A DNA stretch of 64,000 nucleotides, from positions 434,001 to 498,000 of the forward strand of contig CAJXTB010000001.1 in assembly GCA_913061235.1 (NCBI GenBank). Direction: 5' to 3'. The notes under the pieces were generated by a model, which searched no databases, was not told the DNA's origin, and was given only the letters and a program-made list of their open reading frames with translations. A program made the translations under genes and the position numbers. Position 1 is the first letter of the stretch; the number at the start of each line of letters is the position of its first letter. Below, in pieces: positions 1 through 8,567 of this stretch. The stretch comes from an uncultured Pseudomonadota bacterium (GTDB lineage Bacteria; Myxococcota_A; UBA796; GCA-2862545).

Positions 1-111
1 AAGAAAGCAGGACGTCCGGTCGGGACCATTGAACGCATCCCAGTAGACGAAGACTTCCCAACGCCTGATGGCAAGTCCCCGCTGAAGATGGCGTGGATAT
101 CGGTGCCTTAG
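1..111 (+). CDS. 3' end of an unidentified CDS (5' part outside window)
   Basis: Frame 1 is open from base 1 to a TAG at 109-111 and encodes about 36 residues ending in KMAWISVP. No family is recognisable from so short a tail. It ends tail-to-tail with the leftward gene that follows, and the two stop codons overlap by three bases (TTAG at 108-111). That packing, rather than any homology, is the main reason for calling it coding. Confidence 0.45.
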   Translation, partial: KKAGRPVGTIERIPVDEDFPTPDGKSPLKMAWISVP

Positions 112-1976
112 CTGGTGGGCAGCGTCAGTCCGTGCTTTGCTAAGGCCGTAATGAACAACGTGTGTTGAGGCGGTTCAAGGTGGCGAAACAGCGCTCCCTT
201 GTCGTCCAGCATTGTTCGTGGGTCTGCGCCAAGTTCAAGCAAGGTCTCGAAACAGCTAAGGTCTCGACGGTGACGCATGAGGGGGGTGTTCCGTGCGGAT
301 CCACCTTCGCGTTGCGGACCGTTCAGATCCGCCCCCAATTCTACCGCTGTCCGGAGGGACTCGGGCGTCGTTGCAGCGTGAAGCAGGCCGAGGGGTATCG
401 TGAACAAGCAGGCATCTACCAGCGGCCGCAGACGAGCAAGCGGGGCCGACAACGCTTCGGCTGGCAACGGGACTGGATGACTGGCCGCCCACCAACGTAC
501 GTCGGCCAACAGCCTTTCGGCCTCGGACTGGTCTGCCTCGACGTAGCTGTCCAAGAATGCCGCGCGAGCGGCGTCGACATCGTGTGGCATGGGCTGGCGG
601 GCAACGATGGGGCGAGGTGGGGGGCGGTTGTACATTGCCTCGTCGACCGACGTTGCATTGCACCCCAAGCGCTTCCGTCCCGGGCGCTCTCCCTCGCCCG
701 GCATTGGAAGCTGGTCATCGTCAGCGGCAAAGTAGACACGGTTGCCGAGTAGCGTCGCCTCGGTTCCATGTTCGCTGAAGCTCGATTCAGGCCCACCACC
801 TTGGTGGCCGCGCAGCTCACAATAGACCACTCCTCCCGCCTCTTTGTCGGTCACCCTCAGGCCATTCCATTCGATAAACTTGCGGATTTCTCGCGGGAAA
901 CGACTCGACGCAGACAACACAGTGCCCGCCCAGTCGTCTGCCAGCGCCTTGAGAGTGGTCCGTTGTGCTTCCGTGAGCGCGGTGTTTGCAGACGGCAGAG
1001 CCACGCCAGCCAAACGGGCCGCTTCACAGGCGTCCCGGTACCGGTAAACGGTGGCCCAATGCGGATCAATGGTGATGTCCTCGGCGCCGACTCTCCTGTC
1101 ACCCATAAAGTCTAGGCGAGCGTCAATGAACCGGTCTTCATGCCATCGCACCTCGACGGAATCTCCATCGAGGGGCGGAAATAGCACGGCATATTCGGGG
1201 GGCCGAGCACGCTCGCGCACCGCTCGCTCTACGATTGGCCCGCCCCAGAGTTGACCGGGTCTCGCGTGCTTCGCCAACAGAGGTGCGACAAAGGAGTGAG
1301 CGTGCAGAGGAACGGTCGGACTGCGTTGGGCACACAACTCTTTGGCCAGCTCGTCCACCCCAACAATCAACCCTTGAAGCAATGGGTCGACCACAAGCTC
1401 CTTTCGAACCGTAGTACAAGCAGCGATGGCATTGGCAAGATGGTCATCTCGGTGGGCGTCGTGTCCGAGTTTTTCGCGAATACCCATCGTGTGTTGAACG
1501 ATGGTTGAGGCAACAAGGGCCTCATGCAGCATTGGCGCACGTCCCTGCCCCACTGCCCCTACGACTTGGTGAAGCGCCAATCCTTCAGTCCGACTTACCT
1601 TATGAGCGGTGTGACGCATGACCGCCATGGTCAGGTTCGCCAAGGCATCTACGGTACCGGGCAACACGTCGTCCCATTCGGTATCGAACGCCTGACCGTC
1701 ACAGACCAAGCGACAGTATCGAACCGAGTACCGCGCGTGAACGTAGATGGTCTGACGTAAGACCGCGGCCCACAAGCCGGGGGCTTTGGTGGAGTCCTTG
1801 AGCACGAGCGTGACCGTCTTCTCACCAGCTTCGCGCTGATTTTTGACTAACTGCGACGCCAAGCCGAGCGCAAACCCACCAACATGTTCTGCCTCACTCG
1901 ACCCGCCCCATTCGCACTCAAGGTCTCCGTCATCGGTGGCGTCAAGGGCAACAAGTGGGGATTGGCTCACAAGCAT
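108..1976 (-). CDS. Hypothetical protein with C-terminal ankyrin-like repeats
   Basis: A leftward orphan gene of about 622 residues. I chose the ATG at 1976 because AGGAG lies directly before it, although the spacing is short. The frame stays open to 2138, but that extension (many Arg, Pro and Ser) does not look like protein. The last ~90 residues contain two ankyrin-like units, around the phrases AVELGADLNGP and LLELGADPRTML. These have the 'ELGAD' turn typical of ankyrin repeats and suggest protein-protein binding. The first ~520 residues match no family I recognise. There is no signal peptide or membrane segment, so it is probably cytoplasmic. It lies alone between a convergent neighbour and the thioredoxin gene. 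Confidence 0.7.
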   Translation of the reverse strand: MLVSQSPLVALDATDDGDLECEWGGSSEAEHVGGFALGLASQLVKNQREAGEKTVTLVLKDSTKAPGLWAAVLRQTIYVHARYSVRYCRLVCDGQAFDTEWDDVLPGTVDALANLTMAVMRHTAHKVSRTEGLALHQVVGAVGQGRAPMLHEALVASTIVQHTMGIREKLGHDAHRDDHLANAIAACTTVRKELVVDPLLQGLIVGVDELAKELCAQRSPTVPLHAHSFVAPLLAKHARPGQLWGGPIVERAVRERARPPEYAVLFPPLDGDSVEVRWHEDRFIDARLDFMGDRRVGAEDITIDPHWATVYRYRDACEAARLAGVALPSANTALTEAQRTTLKALADDWAGTVLSASSRFPREIRKFIEWNGLRVTDKEAGGVVYCELRGHQGGGPESSFSEHGTEATLLGNRVYFAADDDQLPMPGEGERPGRKRLGCNATSVDEAMYNRPPPRPIVARQPMPHDVDAARAAFLDSYVEADQSEAERLLADVRWWAASHPVPLPAEALSAPLARLRPLVDACLFTIPLGLLHAATTPESLRTAVELGADLNGPQREGGSARNTPLMRHRRDLSCFETLLELGADPRTMLDDKGALFRHLEPPQHTLFITALAKHGLTLPTS

Positions 1977-2168
1977 TCTCCTGGTATTTCTCGACGTTAG
2001 GGACGGGTCCGAAATTAGTTGACCAAGTCGAGGTGTCGAGGCGCCGCGAGGGCAAGGCGCGAACCCAAAGGAATGACGTGTCATTTCGATGGGTGAGCAA
2101 CGCCGCCATCGCGGATGCATCGGCATCGAGACGGGCAAGTAATTGAGGACCAGTCCCTTACCGGCGTA

Positions 2169-3746
2169 TCACTCCGCTGGTGGCTCAACGTCCACATACG
2201 GAGCCACAAGGTCGATCAGCTTCTGCCGATAGCCCCCTGTCCGAATGTTCAACCCCTCTTCGGGAACCGGCTGGGACGCGAGAACGGCAGCAACATGCGC
2301 ATGAGCGTCCCACAGCTGGCCCAGCTCAATCAGAATCAACGCATGGGTCTTGGCCGCGCGCAGGGCGTTGTCTCCCCAAGCCTGGTCCGTCGCTTCCTGG
2401 GAGCGTTGTAAAGCGAGTCCAAGCTCACCAGCCTTCAGCAAGAGTGACGCCGCTTCCATGTCCCATGTGGGCTCGTTCGGGAAGTGCTCCTCAAACTCCG
2501 CCAAGACATCGAGCGCCGCATCTAGGTCACCGGCATTGGCAAGCAACGTGGCCAGGAAGGTGATGTGGGCCCGGTCTCTCACAGGTTCGCCGACAAGTCC
2601 CGTGCGTAGCGTTGCAGCGGCTCCAGCGTACAACGCCTCTCGCTCTGGCGACTCCGAGAATTTCGCCATTACGTACAAGTAGTCTGCCTTTTCCACCGGA
2701 CTGGGCACCGAGGCCAGCGCAATCCCTGCCGCGGCTTTGACCAGCTCGGGATGCTCCTGTCCCAGCCCCATGGCAGCAAAGACCCACTGCTCGGACGTCT
2801 CTGGGGCGTTGTTCAAGAGCCACTCAACGTCTTCGGCGGTGGCCTCAGCATGGACTCGCGCCATGCGCGTCTCCGCCAGTTCCGGGTCGGCATTTGCACG
2901 CTCCAACCAGGGTTCATGGCCGTCGTCGCCCCGTTCCAACAGGCCGAGTGCTGTCTGGGCGGCAACAAGCGGCGTCACGTCAGCGGGAGCCTGCCCCGGC
3001 ATCCGAGACGAGGCCTCACCATCGGACACATCTTCAATCCACGACAACGTGGCTTCACGGTTGTCGTAGCCCAGCATCCGGTCAATCTCGGTGCCATCCC
3101 CGGAGACCGCAACCACCGTTGGGTAACCGCCAACGTCGTACCGGTCTTTCAGCTGCCAAGAGCTGGGGTCGTCAACGTCTACAATCACTACGATCACGTC
3201 AGACAGGGCTTCTTCGGCATCTGACGCATGAAGCACTTCTGCCGAGAGTAGATTGCAAGGTGGACACCACACCGCACTGAAGTCGAGCAGGACGGGGCGC
3301 CCTGACGCGACGGCAGCCGCCATGGCGTCGGCTACGTCTTCGCTAGCGTCTCGATGGAACGGGCTCTCTTCAGCCGCTACCGGCGCTTCGGGAGTGGCCA
3401 CGTCGAGCAGCAGCCTGCCCCGCTTCACATCGGGAACCACACCGGCAACGTTGACGGTGAGCATCCGGCACTCCGTTCCGTCGTCCTTACAAATAGGCGC
3501 ACGAAAGCTACCTGAGATGGGCTGTCCACGAAGCCCCATGGCCATCAACGGCGCGGAACCGAGGTCCGAGGGGTACTCGGTCATCAAGGTTCGCCCGCCG
3601 TAGTGAAGCTCCATCCAAACCGAGGAATCCGGGGCCACATGCTCACCGTCGGGTGCTGCAATGCGGACACTGCCTTGGTCACGATTCCACGACACTTCTA
3701 GGGTGGGATTCGTAGCAGCCATAGCGAGCGACAGCAGTGCAATCAT
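2169..3746 (-). CDS. Secreted thioredoxin-fold protein with TPR-like C-terminus
   Basis: 525 residues. The short hydrophobic N-terminus MIALLSLAMAA is a probable signal peptide. A DsbD-gamma/thioredoxin-like domain spans about residues 130-240, with the redox motif WCPPC (Cys161 and Cys164) and the expected cis-proline in GYPT (Pro209). The region before it (20-115) resembles the beta-rich N-terminal domain of DsbD-like proteins. Residues ~255-520 are Ala/Glu-rich helical repeats resembling TPRs. It probably reduces or shuffles disulfides in the periplasm, though no target is evident. The ATG at 3746 has a good GAGGAG ribosome site eight bases upstream. It is divergent from the parvulin gene, so 3747-3852 should hold both promoters. 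Confidence 0.85.
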   Translation of the reverse strand: MIALLSLAMAATNPTLEVSWNRDQGSVRIAAPDGEHVAPDSSVWMELHYGGRTLMTEYPSDLGSAPLMAMGLRGQPISGSFRAPICKDDGTECRMLTVNVAGVVPDVKRGRLLLDVATPEAPVAAEESPFHRDASEDVADAMAAAVASGRPVLLDFSAVWCPPCNLLSAEVLHASDAEEALSDVIVVIVDVDDPSSWQLKDRYDVGGYPTVVAVSGDGTEIDRMLGYDNREATLSWIEDVSDGEASSRMPGQAPADVTPLVAAQTALGLLERGDDGHEPWLERANADPELAETRMARVHAEATAEDVEWLLNNAPETSEQWVFAAMGLGQEHPELVKAAAGIALASVPSPVEKADYLYVMAKFSESPEREALYAGAAATLRTGLVGEPVRDRAHITFLATLLANAGDLDAALDVLAEFEEHFPNEPTWDMEAASLLLKAGELGLALQRSQEATDQAWGDNALRAAKTHALILIELGQLWDAHAHVAAVLASQPVPEEGLNIRTGGYRQKLIDLVAPYVDVEPPAE

Positions 3747-3852
3747 GGGGAAACTCCTCGTGTCGCGCGTGTAACCCAGGTCCGCTCATTCCACGGGTTG
3801 TGGCACGAGCGACCCCGCGATACCCCGCGCCCCCTATTTCATGGAGGCCCCT

Positions 3853-4752
3853 ATGCGTGCCATCGCTCTTCTCGCTGCCCTCGCCCTGACCGCTTGTCAG
3901 CCCGTACCCGTTGATGCACCACCACCCGGCGCTTTCCCAGAGACCGAGCCCGCTGTGGCCGTGGTTGACGGACACATCATCCCGACCCTCGTTGTTGACG
4001 CCATCACGAACGGCCTGTCCGACGAAGAGCGCGAGCAGTTCGAGAACTCCCCGCAGTACGCCGAGTTCCAAGACGGCCTCATCACCCAGGAAATCCTCTA
4101 CCGTAAGGCCATTGCGGCCGGCGCCCACGAGTCCGACAACGCACAACTTCTCGTAGCGCTCGCCGCTCGTGAAGCCATTGTCCGTGCGTACATGGAGCAG
4201 GTTGGCGAAGAGTCCGTCACAGACGAAGGCATCGCTCAAGAATACGAAGACCGCGCCGTTGAGTTCCGCCGGGAAGAAGCCAAGGCTTCACACATCCTCG
4301 TTCGTGACGCAGCTCTCGCAGCCGACCTCAAGGCACAGCTCGATGCCGGCGGCGACTTTTCCGCCCTCGCCGCAGAGCACAGCATTGACCCAGGCAGCAA
4401 GGACAAGGGTGGAGACTTGGGCTGGTTCCAGCGCGAGCGCATGCTTCCCGAAGTTGCTGACGCCGCATTCGCTGGCGCCGAAGGCAACGTCATCGGTCCT
4501 GTCGAGAGCCGGGTTGGTTTCCACATCATCCGCGTAGACGGCCGCCGCGACTCGCGTCCACTGGACGAAGTCCGTGGCGAGCTTGAAGAGAGCGTCAAGG
4601 CAGCAGCCCTCGACCAGTTCGTGCGCGAAGCCAAGGAAGCCGCCGAGATTCTGTACCCAACCGCAGACGGCGACGCTGCTGAAGGCACCGGCGCTGCTGC
4701 TCCAGCAGACGACGGTCACGGACACGGCGCTGACGACGGACACGGCCACTGA
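3853..4752 (+). CDS. Parvulin-type peptidyl-prolyl isomerase lipoprotein with His-rich tail
   Basis: 299 residues from the ATG at 3853, which has GGAGG five bases upstream; an ATG at 3841 overlaps that site and is less likely. The lipobox LTAC (Cys15) predicts a lipid-anchored envelope protein. Residues ~50-130 form a SurA/PrsA-like helical chaperone region. Residues ~140-235 form a rotamase domain with typical KASHILV, GGDLGWF and GFHIIRV segments. This suggests folding or quality control of exported proteins. The last ~15 residues are a Gly/His/Asp run (GHGHGADDGHGH), a likely metal-binding tail unusual for parvulins. Its TGA overlaps the next ATG by one base, so it is translationally coupled to the enoyl reductase gene. 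Confidence 0.9.
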   Translation: MRAIALLAALALTACQPVPVDAPPPGAFPETEPAVAVVDGHIIPTLVVDAITNGLSDEEREQFENSPQYAEFQDGLITQEILYRKAIAAGAHESDNAQLLVALAAREAIVRAYMEQVGEESVTDEGIAQEYEDRAVEFRREEAKASHILVRDAALAADLKAQLDAGGDFSALAAEHSIDPGSKDKGGDLGWFQRERMLPEVADAAFAGAEGNVIGPVESRVGFHIIRVDGRRDSRPLDEVRGELEESVKAAALDQFVREAKEAAEILYPTADGDAAEGTGAAAPADDGHGHGADDGHGH

Positions 4753-5531
4753 TGTCCGCCGCTAAGCCCTGGGTCGTCATTCTTGGCGCGTCATCGGGAT
4801 TCGGTGCCGCTGCTGCACGTGCGTACGCCAAAGCGGGTCATCCCATCTTTGGCGCACACATGGACCGTCGCAACACCATGCCCGCAGTTGAGGCCCTCAT
4901 CGAGGAGCTCAAGGGCTACGGCGTTGACGTGCTGTTCCACAACGGAAACGCAGCAGGTGACGAAGTCCGTGCGACCGCTCTGGACGCACTGACAGAAGCG
5001 ATGGGTGACAACAAGGTGGGCGTTGTCCTGCACTCGTTGGCATTCGGCACGCTGCGTCCGTTCTTCGACGACCGCGCCATTGGTCGCAAGCACATGGAAA
5101 TGACCTTGGACGTCATGGCCAATAGCGTGGTGTACTGGACACAAGACATCGTCAAACGCGGGCTGTTCGCCAACGTCGGCCGAGTCTTCGCCATGACCTC
5201 ATCAGGCTCGCTGTTCGTGGTCAAGAACTACGGCGCCGTGTCTGCTGCGAAGAGTGCGTTGGAATCCCATATTCGTCAGCTCGCTCTTGAGCTGGCACCC
5301 TTGGGAATCACCGCTAATGGCATCATGGCGGGAGTCACGCATACGCCGGCTCTCGACAAGATTCCCGGTGCGGACCGTCTCATGGCGCAGATGCGCGAGC
5401 GCAACCCCAACAAGCGCCTGACTACGCCAGAAGACGTTGCGCAGTGCTTGCTAAGTCTGTCCGAACCGGGCACCCAGTGGATGACCGGGAACATCATCCG
5501 GGTCGACGGCGGTGAGACCATCGCCGGATAG
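4752..5531 (+). CDS. SDR-type enoyl-ACP reductase, FabL/FabI-like
   Basis: 259 residues. It has a Rossmann nucleotide site at GASSGFG (residues 12-18). Instead of the common YxxxK motif it has Tyr160-x6-Lys167 (NYGAVSAAK), the spacing that marks FabI/FabL enoyl-ACP reductases, and it ends with the typical IIRVDGGETIAG. The length fits FabL (about 250). The likely role is NAD(P)H-dependent reduction of trans-2-enoyl-ACP, the last step of each fatty-acid elongation cycle. The start overlaps the parvulin stop (TGATG), and a cysteine desulfurase follows 10 bases after the stop. FabL fits better than FabI, but an SDR with another substrate cannot be excluded. Confidence 0.75.
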   Translation: MSAAKPWVVILGASSGFGAAAARAYAKAGHPIFGAHMDRRNTMPAVEALIEELKGYGVDVLFHNGNAAGDEVRATALDALTEAMGDNKVGVVLHSLAFGTLRPFFDDRAIGRKHMEMTLDVMANSVVYWTQDIVKRGLFANVGRVFAMTSSGSLFVVKNYGAVSAAKSALESHIRQLALELAPLGITANGIMAGVTHTPALDKIPGADRLMAQMRERNPNKRLTTPEDVAQCLLSLSEPGTQWMTGNIIRVDGGETIAG

Positions 5532-5541
5532 GGGTGTTTAC

Positions 5542-6708
5542 ATGGCTATCTATCTCGACAACCACGCGACTACACGATGTGACCCGCGGGTTGTCGAGGC
5601 CATGACCCCCTACTTCAGCGACATCTACGGCAACGCCGCGTCTCGCTCGCACAGCTTCGGCATGCGGGCGAACGCTGGTGTTGAGCGTGCACGTGGCCAA
5701 GTGGCCGCATTGCTAGGTGCATCGGCAAAAGAGATTGTGTTCACGTCAGGCGCCACAGAGGCCAACAACCTGGCCGTCTTGGGTGTCTGCCGCACTGCAG
5801 GACGCGGTCACATCATCACCTCGACCCTTGAGCATAAGGCCGTGCTCGACCCGATTGCCAAGCTCGAAGACAACGGGTTTGAGGTGACTCGAATCGCGGT
5901 GGATGCCTCCGGCGTTGTGGACGCATCCGCCGTTGTAGCCGCCATGCGCGACGACACAGTGTTGGTCAGCATCATGATGGCCAACAATGAAATCGGCACG
6001 ATTCAGCCCATCGCCGCCATTGGTGCCGCATGCCGAGAGCGGTCCATCCCCCTTCACACAGACGCGTCTCAAGCCATCGGAAAGGTCGACATTGACGTGG
6101 TCCGCGACCACATTGACCTGCTGAGCCTCACGGCCCACAAGTTCTACGGGCCCAAGGGTATTGGTGCCCTCTTCGTGCGACGCGGCCGACCGCTTCTACG
6201 ACTGGAGCCGCTCCAATACGGAGGCGGCCATGAACGTGGCTACCGAAGCGGCACCCTCCCCGTCCCGCAGTGTGTGGCTCTCGGAGCCGCAGCGGCGCTG
6301 TGCGACGACGAACTCAACAGTAGTGAGCTCGGACGCGTGCAAGCGCTGCGCGACGATCTGCTGGACACGCTGTTGGCGGTCGGCGACGTCGCCCTAAACG
6401 GCTCCAGAGAGCACCGACTCCCGAACAATATCAACGTGAGTATCGGCGGCATCGATTCCAAGGCGCTGATGATGAACCTGCGCGACATCGCCATGTCGTC
6501 GGGCTCTGCCTGTTCGTCCGAGAACCTCAAGCCGTCGCACGTCTTGACCGCGATTGGCACCGATAAGGACCGCGTGCATCGGTCGATTCGGTTGGGCCTG
6601 GGCCGGTTTACAACAGCCGAAGAGGTGCAGACTGCAAAGGCTCGATTCGCAGAGGCGATTCCAGCTCTTCGCCTACTGTCTTCCGGTATGCCGGCCTCAA
6701 CAAGGTAG
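5542..6708 (+). CDS. iscS: Cysteine desulfurase, IscS/NifS type (class I)
   Basis: 388 residues from the ATG at 5542, preceded by AGGGGTG. A longer frame to 5512 overlaps the upstream gene and lacks a ribosome site. It opens with the classical YLDNHATTRCDP segment. The PLP lysine is Lys200 in TAHKFYGPKGIG and the catalytic cysteine is Cys324 in SSGSACSSENLKPSH, close to the E. coli IscS positions. It removes sulfur from L-cysteine as an enzyme-bound persulfide for Fe-S clusters or tRNA thiolation. No IscU, HscA or ferredoxin gene is nearby, so it is not in an isc operon. It sits with a parvulin, an enoyl reductase and a zinc-ribbon protein. The suf operon downstream encodes a second, class II desulfurase. 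Confidence 0.92.
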   Translation: MAIYLDNHATTRCDPRVVEAMTPYFSDIYGNAASRSHSFGMRANAGVERARGQVAALLGASAKEIVFTSGATEANNLAVLGVCRTAGRGHIITSTLEHKAVLDPIAKLEDNGFEVTRIAVDASGVVDASAVVAAMRDDTVLVSIMMANNEIGTIQPIAAIGAACRERSIPLHTDASQAIGKVDIDVVRDHIDLLSLTAHKFYGPKGIGALFVRRGRPLLRLEPLQYGGGHERGYRSGTLPVPQCVALGAAAALCDDELNSSELGRVQALRDDLLDTLLAVGDVALNGSREHRLPNNINVSIGGIDSKALMMNLRDIAMSSGSACSSENLKPSHVLTAIGTDKDRVHRSIRLGLGRFTTAEEVQTAKARFAEAIPALRLLSSGMPASTR

Positions 6709-6737
6709 AGTGGAGGTCGCCCTGAGGTTGTCTAAAC

Positions 6738-6983
6738 ATGAGTGGTCTCGCAAAACTGATAATGATGGCCATGAAGGCCATTCGCAGCTCAAACGGAGCC
6801 AAGAGAGCGAATAGCTCCAAGGCAAGCTGCGTCGCGTGTGGCTCGACCGACGTTCTCGTCGCTGGGGGCAAGCGACTGTGTCTGACCTGCCAATACGAAG
6901 GCCAGGAAGACGGCGGAGGGGACCTCACACGTGAGGAAGTGGCCGCCCTATACAAAGATGAGGGTGGTGGCGTGTTTCGCTAG
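6738..6983 (+). CDS. Small zinc-ribbon protein
   Basis: 81 residues with two CxxC knuckles (Cys31/Cys34 and Cys48/Cys51) separated by 13 residues, as in zinc ribbons. The N-terminus is basic, with hydrophobic MMAM residues, and the C-terminus is acidic. The function is unknown; nucleic-acid or protein binding is the usual role for such a fold. It follows iscS by 29 bases on the same strand and probably closes the operon that begins at 3853. Confidence 0.75.
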   Translation: MSGLAKLIMMAMKAIRSSNGAKRANSSKASCVACGSTDVLVAGGKRLCLTCQYEGQEDGGGDLTREEVAALYKDEGGGVFR

Positions 6984-6984
6984 A

Positions 6985-7026
6985 TCAGCCCGCCAAGTAC
7001 CCACCGTCGACCGGCAAGGTCGCGGG
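6985..7026 (-). pseudogene. Remnant 3' end of a short-chain dehydrogenase gene
   Basis: Read leftward, these bases encode PATLPVDGGYLAG followed by TGA, one base after the zinc-ribbon stop codon. This is the typical C-terminus of an SDR and is nearly identical to the end of the intact SDR gene at 8568 (GATLPIDGGYLAG). By eye, 30 of 36 bases match between 6988-7023 and 8571-8606, and most differences leave the amino acid unchanged. Upstream the frame loses SDR character, so only the tail survives. It looks like a leftover of a duplication or of an insertion in this region. Confidence 0.6.
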
Positions 7027-7078
7027 CGCAATGGCGCAGTTTTGGATAGCAGCGGAGCACCCCCCAGCACAGAGACCC

Positions 7079-7813
7079 ATGTCCGACGTCACGCTCACGC
7101 GCATCAACAAGTATTTAAGCGAGGTGGGCTTCTGCTCGCGTCGTGCTGCCGACAAGCTCATCGAACGCCGCCGCGTGACGATCAACGGCGTGGTGCCCGA
7201 GATGGGCACCAAGGTCGCCCCGGGAGATGTGGTCGCGGTTGACGGTAAGCCGGTGGTGCGCCCCGAAACACCCAAGGTCTACCTTGCTTTTCACAAGCCG
7301 ATTGGCATCGTGTGTACGACGGACACCCGCGTCGAGCGCGACAACATCATCGACTTCATTAACTATCCAACCCGCATCTTCCCCATCGGCCGGCTCGACA
7401 AGCCCAGCGAAGGGCTGATCTTTCTCACGAACGACGGCGACATCGTGAACAAGATCCTGAGGGTCAAGTACAACCACGAGAAGGAGTACATCGTCACGGT
7501 CGACAAGCCGATCACGCCCGACTTCCTCACCAAAATGCGCGGCGGCGTGCCCATCCTCGACACGGTCACCCGCGAGTGCGTGGTCGAGCAACTCAACCGG
7601 CACGTGTTTCGGATTGTGTTGACTCAGGGGCTCAACCGGCAGATCCGCCGCATGTGCGAGCACTTGGGCTTTCGGGTGACCAAGCTCAAGCGGGTGCGCA
7701 TCATGAACGTGCGGCTGGACGTGCCTGTGGGCGAGTACCGGGACCTCACCGCTGAGGAGCTCGCGGACATCCATCACTCTGTCGTGCGTTCGACCGCCGA
7801 CGCACAGGGCTGA
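7079..7813 (+). CDS. rluF: 23S rRNA/tRNA pseudouridine synthase RluF
   Basis: 244 residues from the ATG at 7079. The frame is open to 7031, but that extension overlaps the SDR remnant. An N-terminal S4 RNA-binding domain (residues ~6-60, RINKYLSEVGFCSRR) is followed by the RsuA-family catalytic domain. The catalytic aspartate is Asp107 in FPIGRLDK, the same number as in E. coli RluF. RluF-specific stretches are conserved: DNIIDFINYP, NHEKEYIVTVDKPIT and GLNRQIRRMCEHLGF. RluF isomerises uridine 2604 of 23S rRNA and also acts on tRNA-Tyr. It lies three bases before rluE, so the two are probably cotranscribed. Confidence 0.93.
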   Translation: MSDVTLTRINKYLSEVGFCSRRAADKLIERRRVTINGVVPEMGTKVAPGDVVAVDGKPVVRPETPKVYLAFHKPIGIVCTTDTRVERDNIIDFINYPTRIFPIGRLDKPSEGLIFLTNDGDIVNKILRVKYNHEKEYIVTVDKPITPDFLTKMRGGVPILDTVTRECVVEQLNRHVFRIVLTQGLNRQIRRMCEHLGFRVTKLKRVRIMNVRLDVPVGEYRDLTAEELADIHHSVVRSTADAQG

Positions 7814-7816
7814 ATC

Positions 7817-8368
7817 TTGGCCCGCGTGTTGCTGTTCAACAAGCCCTTCGGGGTGCTCAGCCAGTTCACGAGCCAGCTCGGTCACCAGACCCTCGCCGAG
7901 TACGTCGATGTGCCGGGGGTCTACGCCGCCGGTCGCCTCGACAAGACGTCCGAGGGTCTGCTCGTGCTCACCGATGACGGCGCGCTGCAGGCACGCATCG
8001 CCTCTCCGAAGCACAAGATGGCCAAGACCTACTGGGCGCAGGTCGAGGGGGAGCCCACACAAGCGGCTCTTGCCCAGCTGCGCCGTGGAGTGAAGCTAAA
8101 GGACGGCTGGACCCAGCCCGCTGGGGCGGCGCTACTCGAAGAGCCGGACCTCTGGCCGCGCGACCCGCCGATTCGCGAGCGCAAGGCCATTCCCACCGCT
8201 TGGATTGAGCTCGTGCTGCGCGAGGGAAAGAACCGACAGGTGCGGCGCATGACGGCGGCGGTGGGCTTTCCAACGCTACGTCTGGTTCGCGTTGCTGTGG
8301 GGCCGTGGCGAATCGATAGTATTGCGCCGGGAAGTTGGGCAGAAGGGCAGCTGCCGCCTCGCCGCTGA
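7817..8368 (+). CDS. rluE: 23S rRNA pseudouridine synthase RluE
   Basis: 183 residues beginning at a TTG three bases after the rluF stop. No S4 domain is present, as expected for RluE. The catalytic aspartate is Asp42 in [11 protein letters not shown]. The [12 protein letters not shown] opening and the [21 protein letters not shown] segment are typical of RluE, which modifies uridine 2457 of 23S rRNA. Close pairing with rluF suggests they move and are expressed as a unit. Confidence 0.92.
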   Translation: MARVLLFNKPFGVLSQFTSQLGHQTLAEYVDVPGVYAAGRLDKTSEGLLVLTDDGALQARIASPKHKMAKTYWAQVEGEPTQAALAQLRRGVKLKDGWTQPAGAALLEEPDLWPRDPPIRERKAIPTAWIELVLREGKNRQVRRMTAAVGFPTLRLVRVAVGPWRIDSIAPGSWAEGQLPPRR

Positions 8369-8408
8369 GGCCTCGCGGTAAAGCGTTGGGTTCACCCGCG
8401 GTGGCGGC

Positions 8409-8544
8409 GGGAGCTTGAACGTCCGCCTGCCCAGCCTCTACACACGCCGGGCCTTGCGCTGTCGGGGCGCCGGCCTCATCCGACACCCTCAAGCCGTCCT
8501 ACGTGCTGGCCGCCCCACATGCGCTGAGTGCGAGAATTTCGGCC
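8409..8544 (+). pseudogene. Decayed fragment of an IscS/NifS-type cysteine desulfurase gene
   Basis: The space between rluE and the leftward SDR gene contains broken pieces that match the C-terminal third of a cysteine desulfurase, in order. Bases 8409-8456 read GSLNVRLPSLYTRRAL, like the LPNNINVSIGGIDSKAL segment of the intact gene at 5542. After a frame change, 8462-8544 read roughly SG-APASSDTLKPSYVLAA, like SGSACSSENLKPSHVLTA around the active-site cysteine. The cysteine itself is lost. The match is short and judged by eye only. Confidence 0.5.
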
Positions 8545-8567
8545 GATACGGCGCCCTGTAGGCCGAC

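Noticed and set aside
7115-8062. Leftward 315-codon open frame opposite rluF and rluE
   Set aside because: It is antisense to two unmistakable pseudouridine synthase genes; its His/Val/Asp-rich composition is the usual shadow of GC-rich coding DNA.
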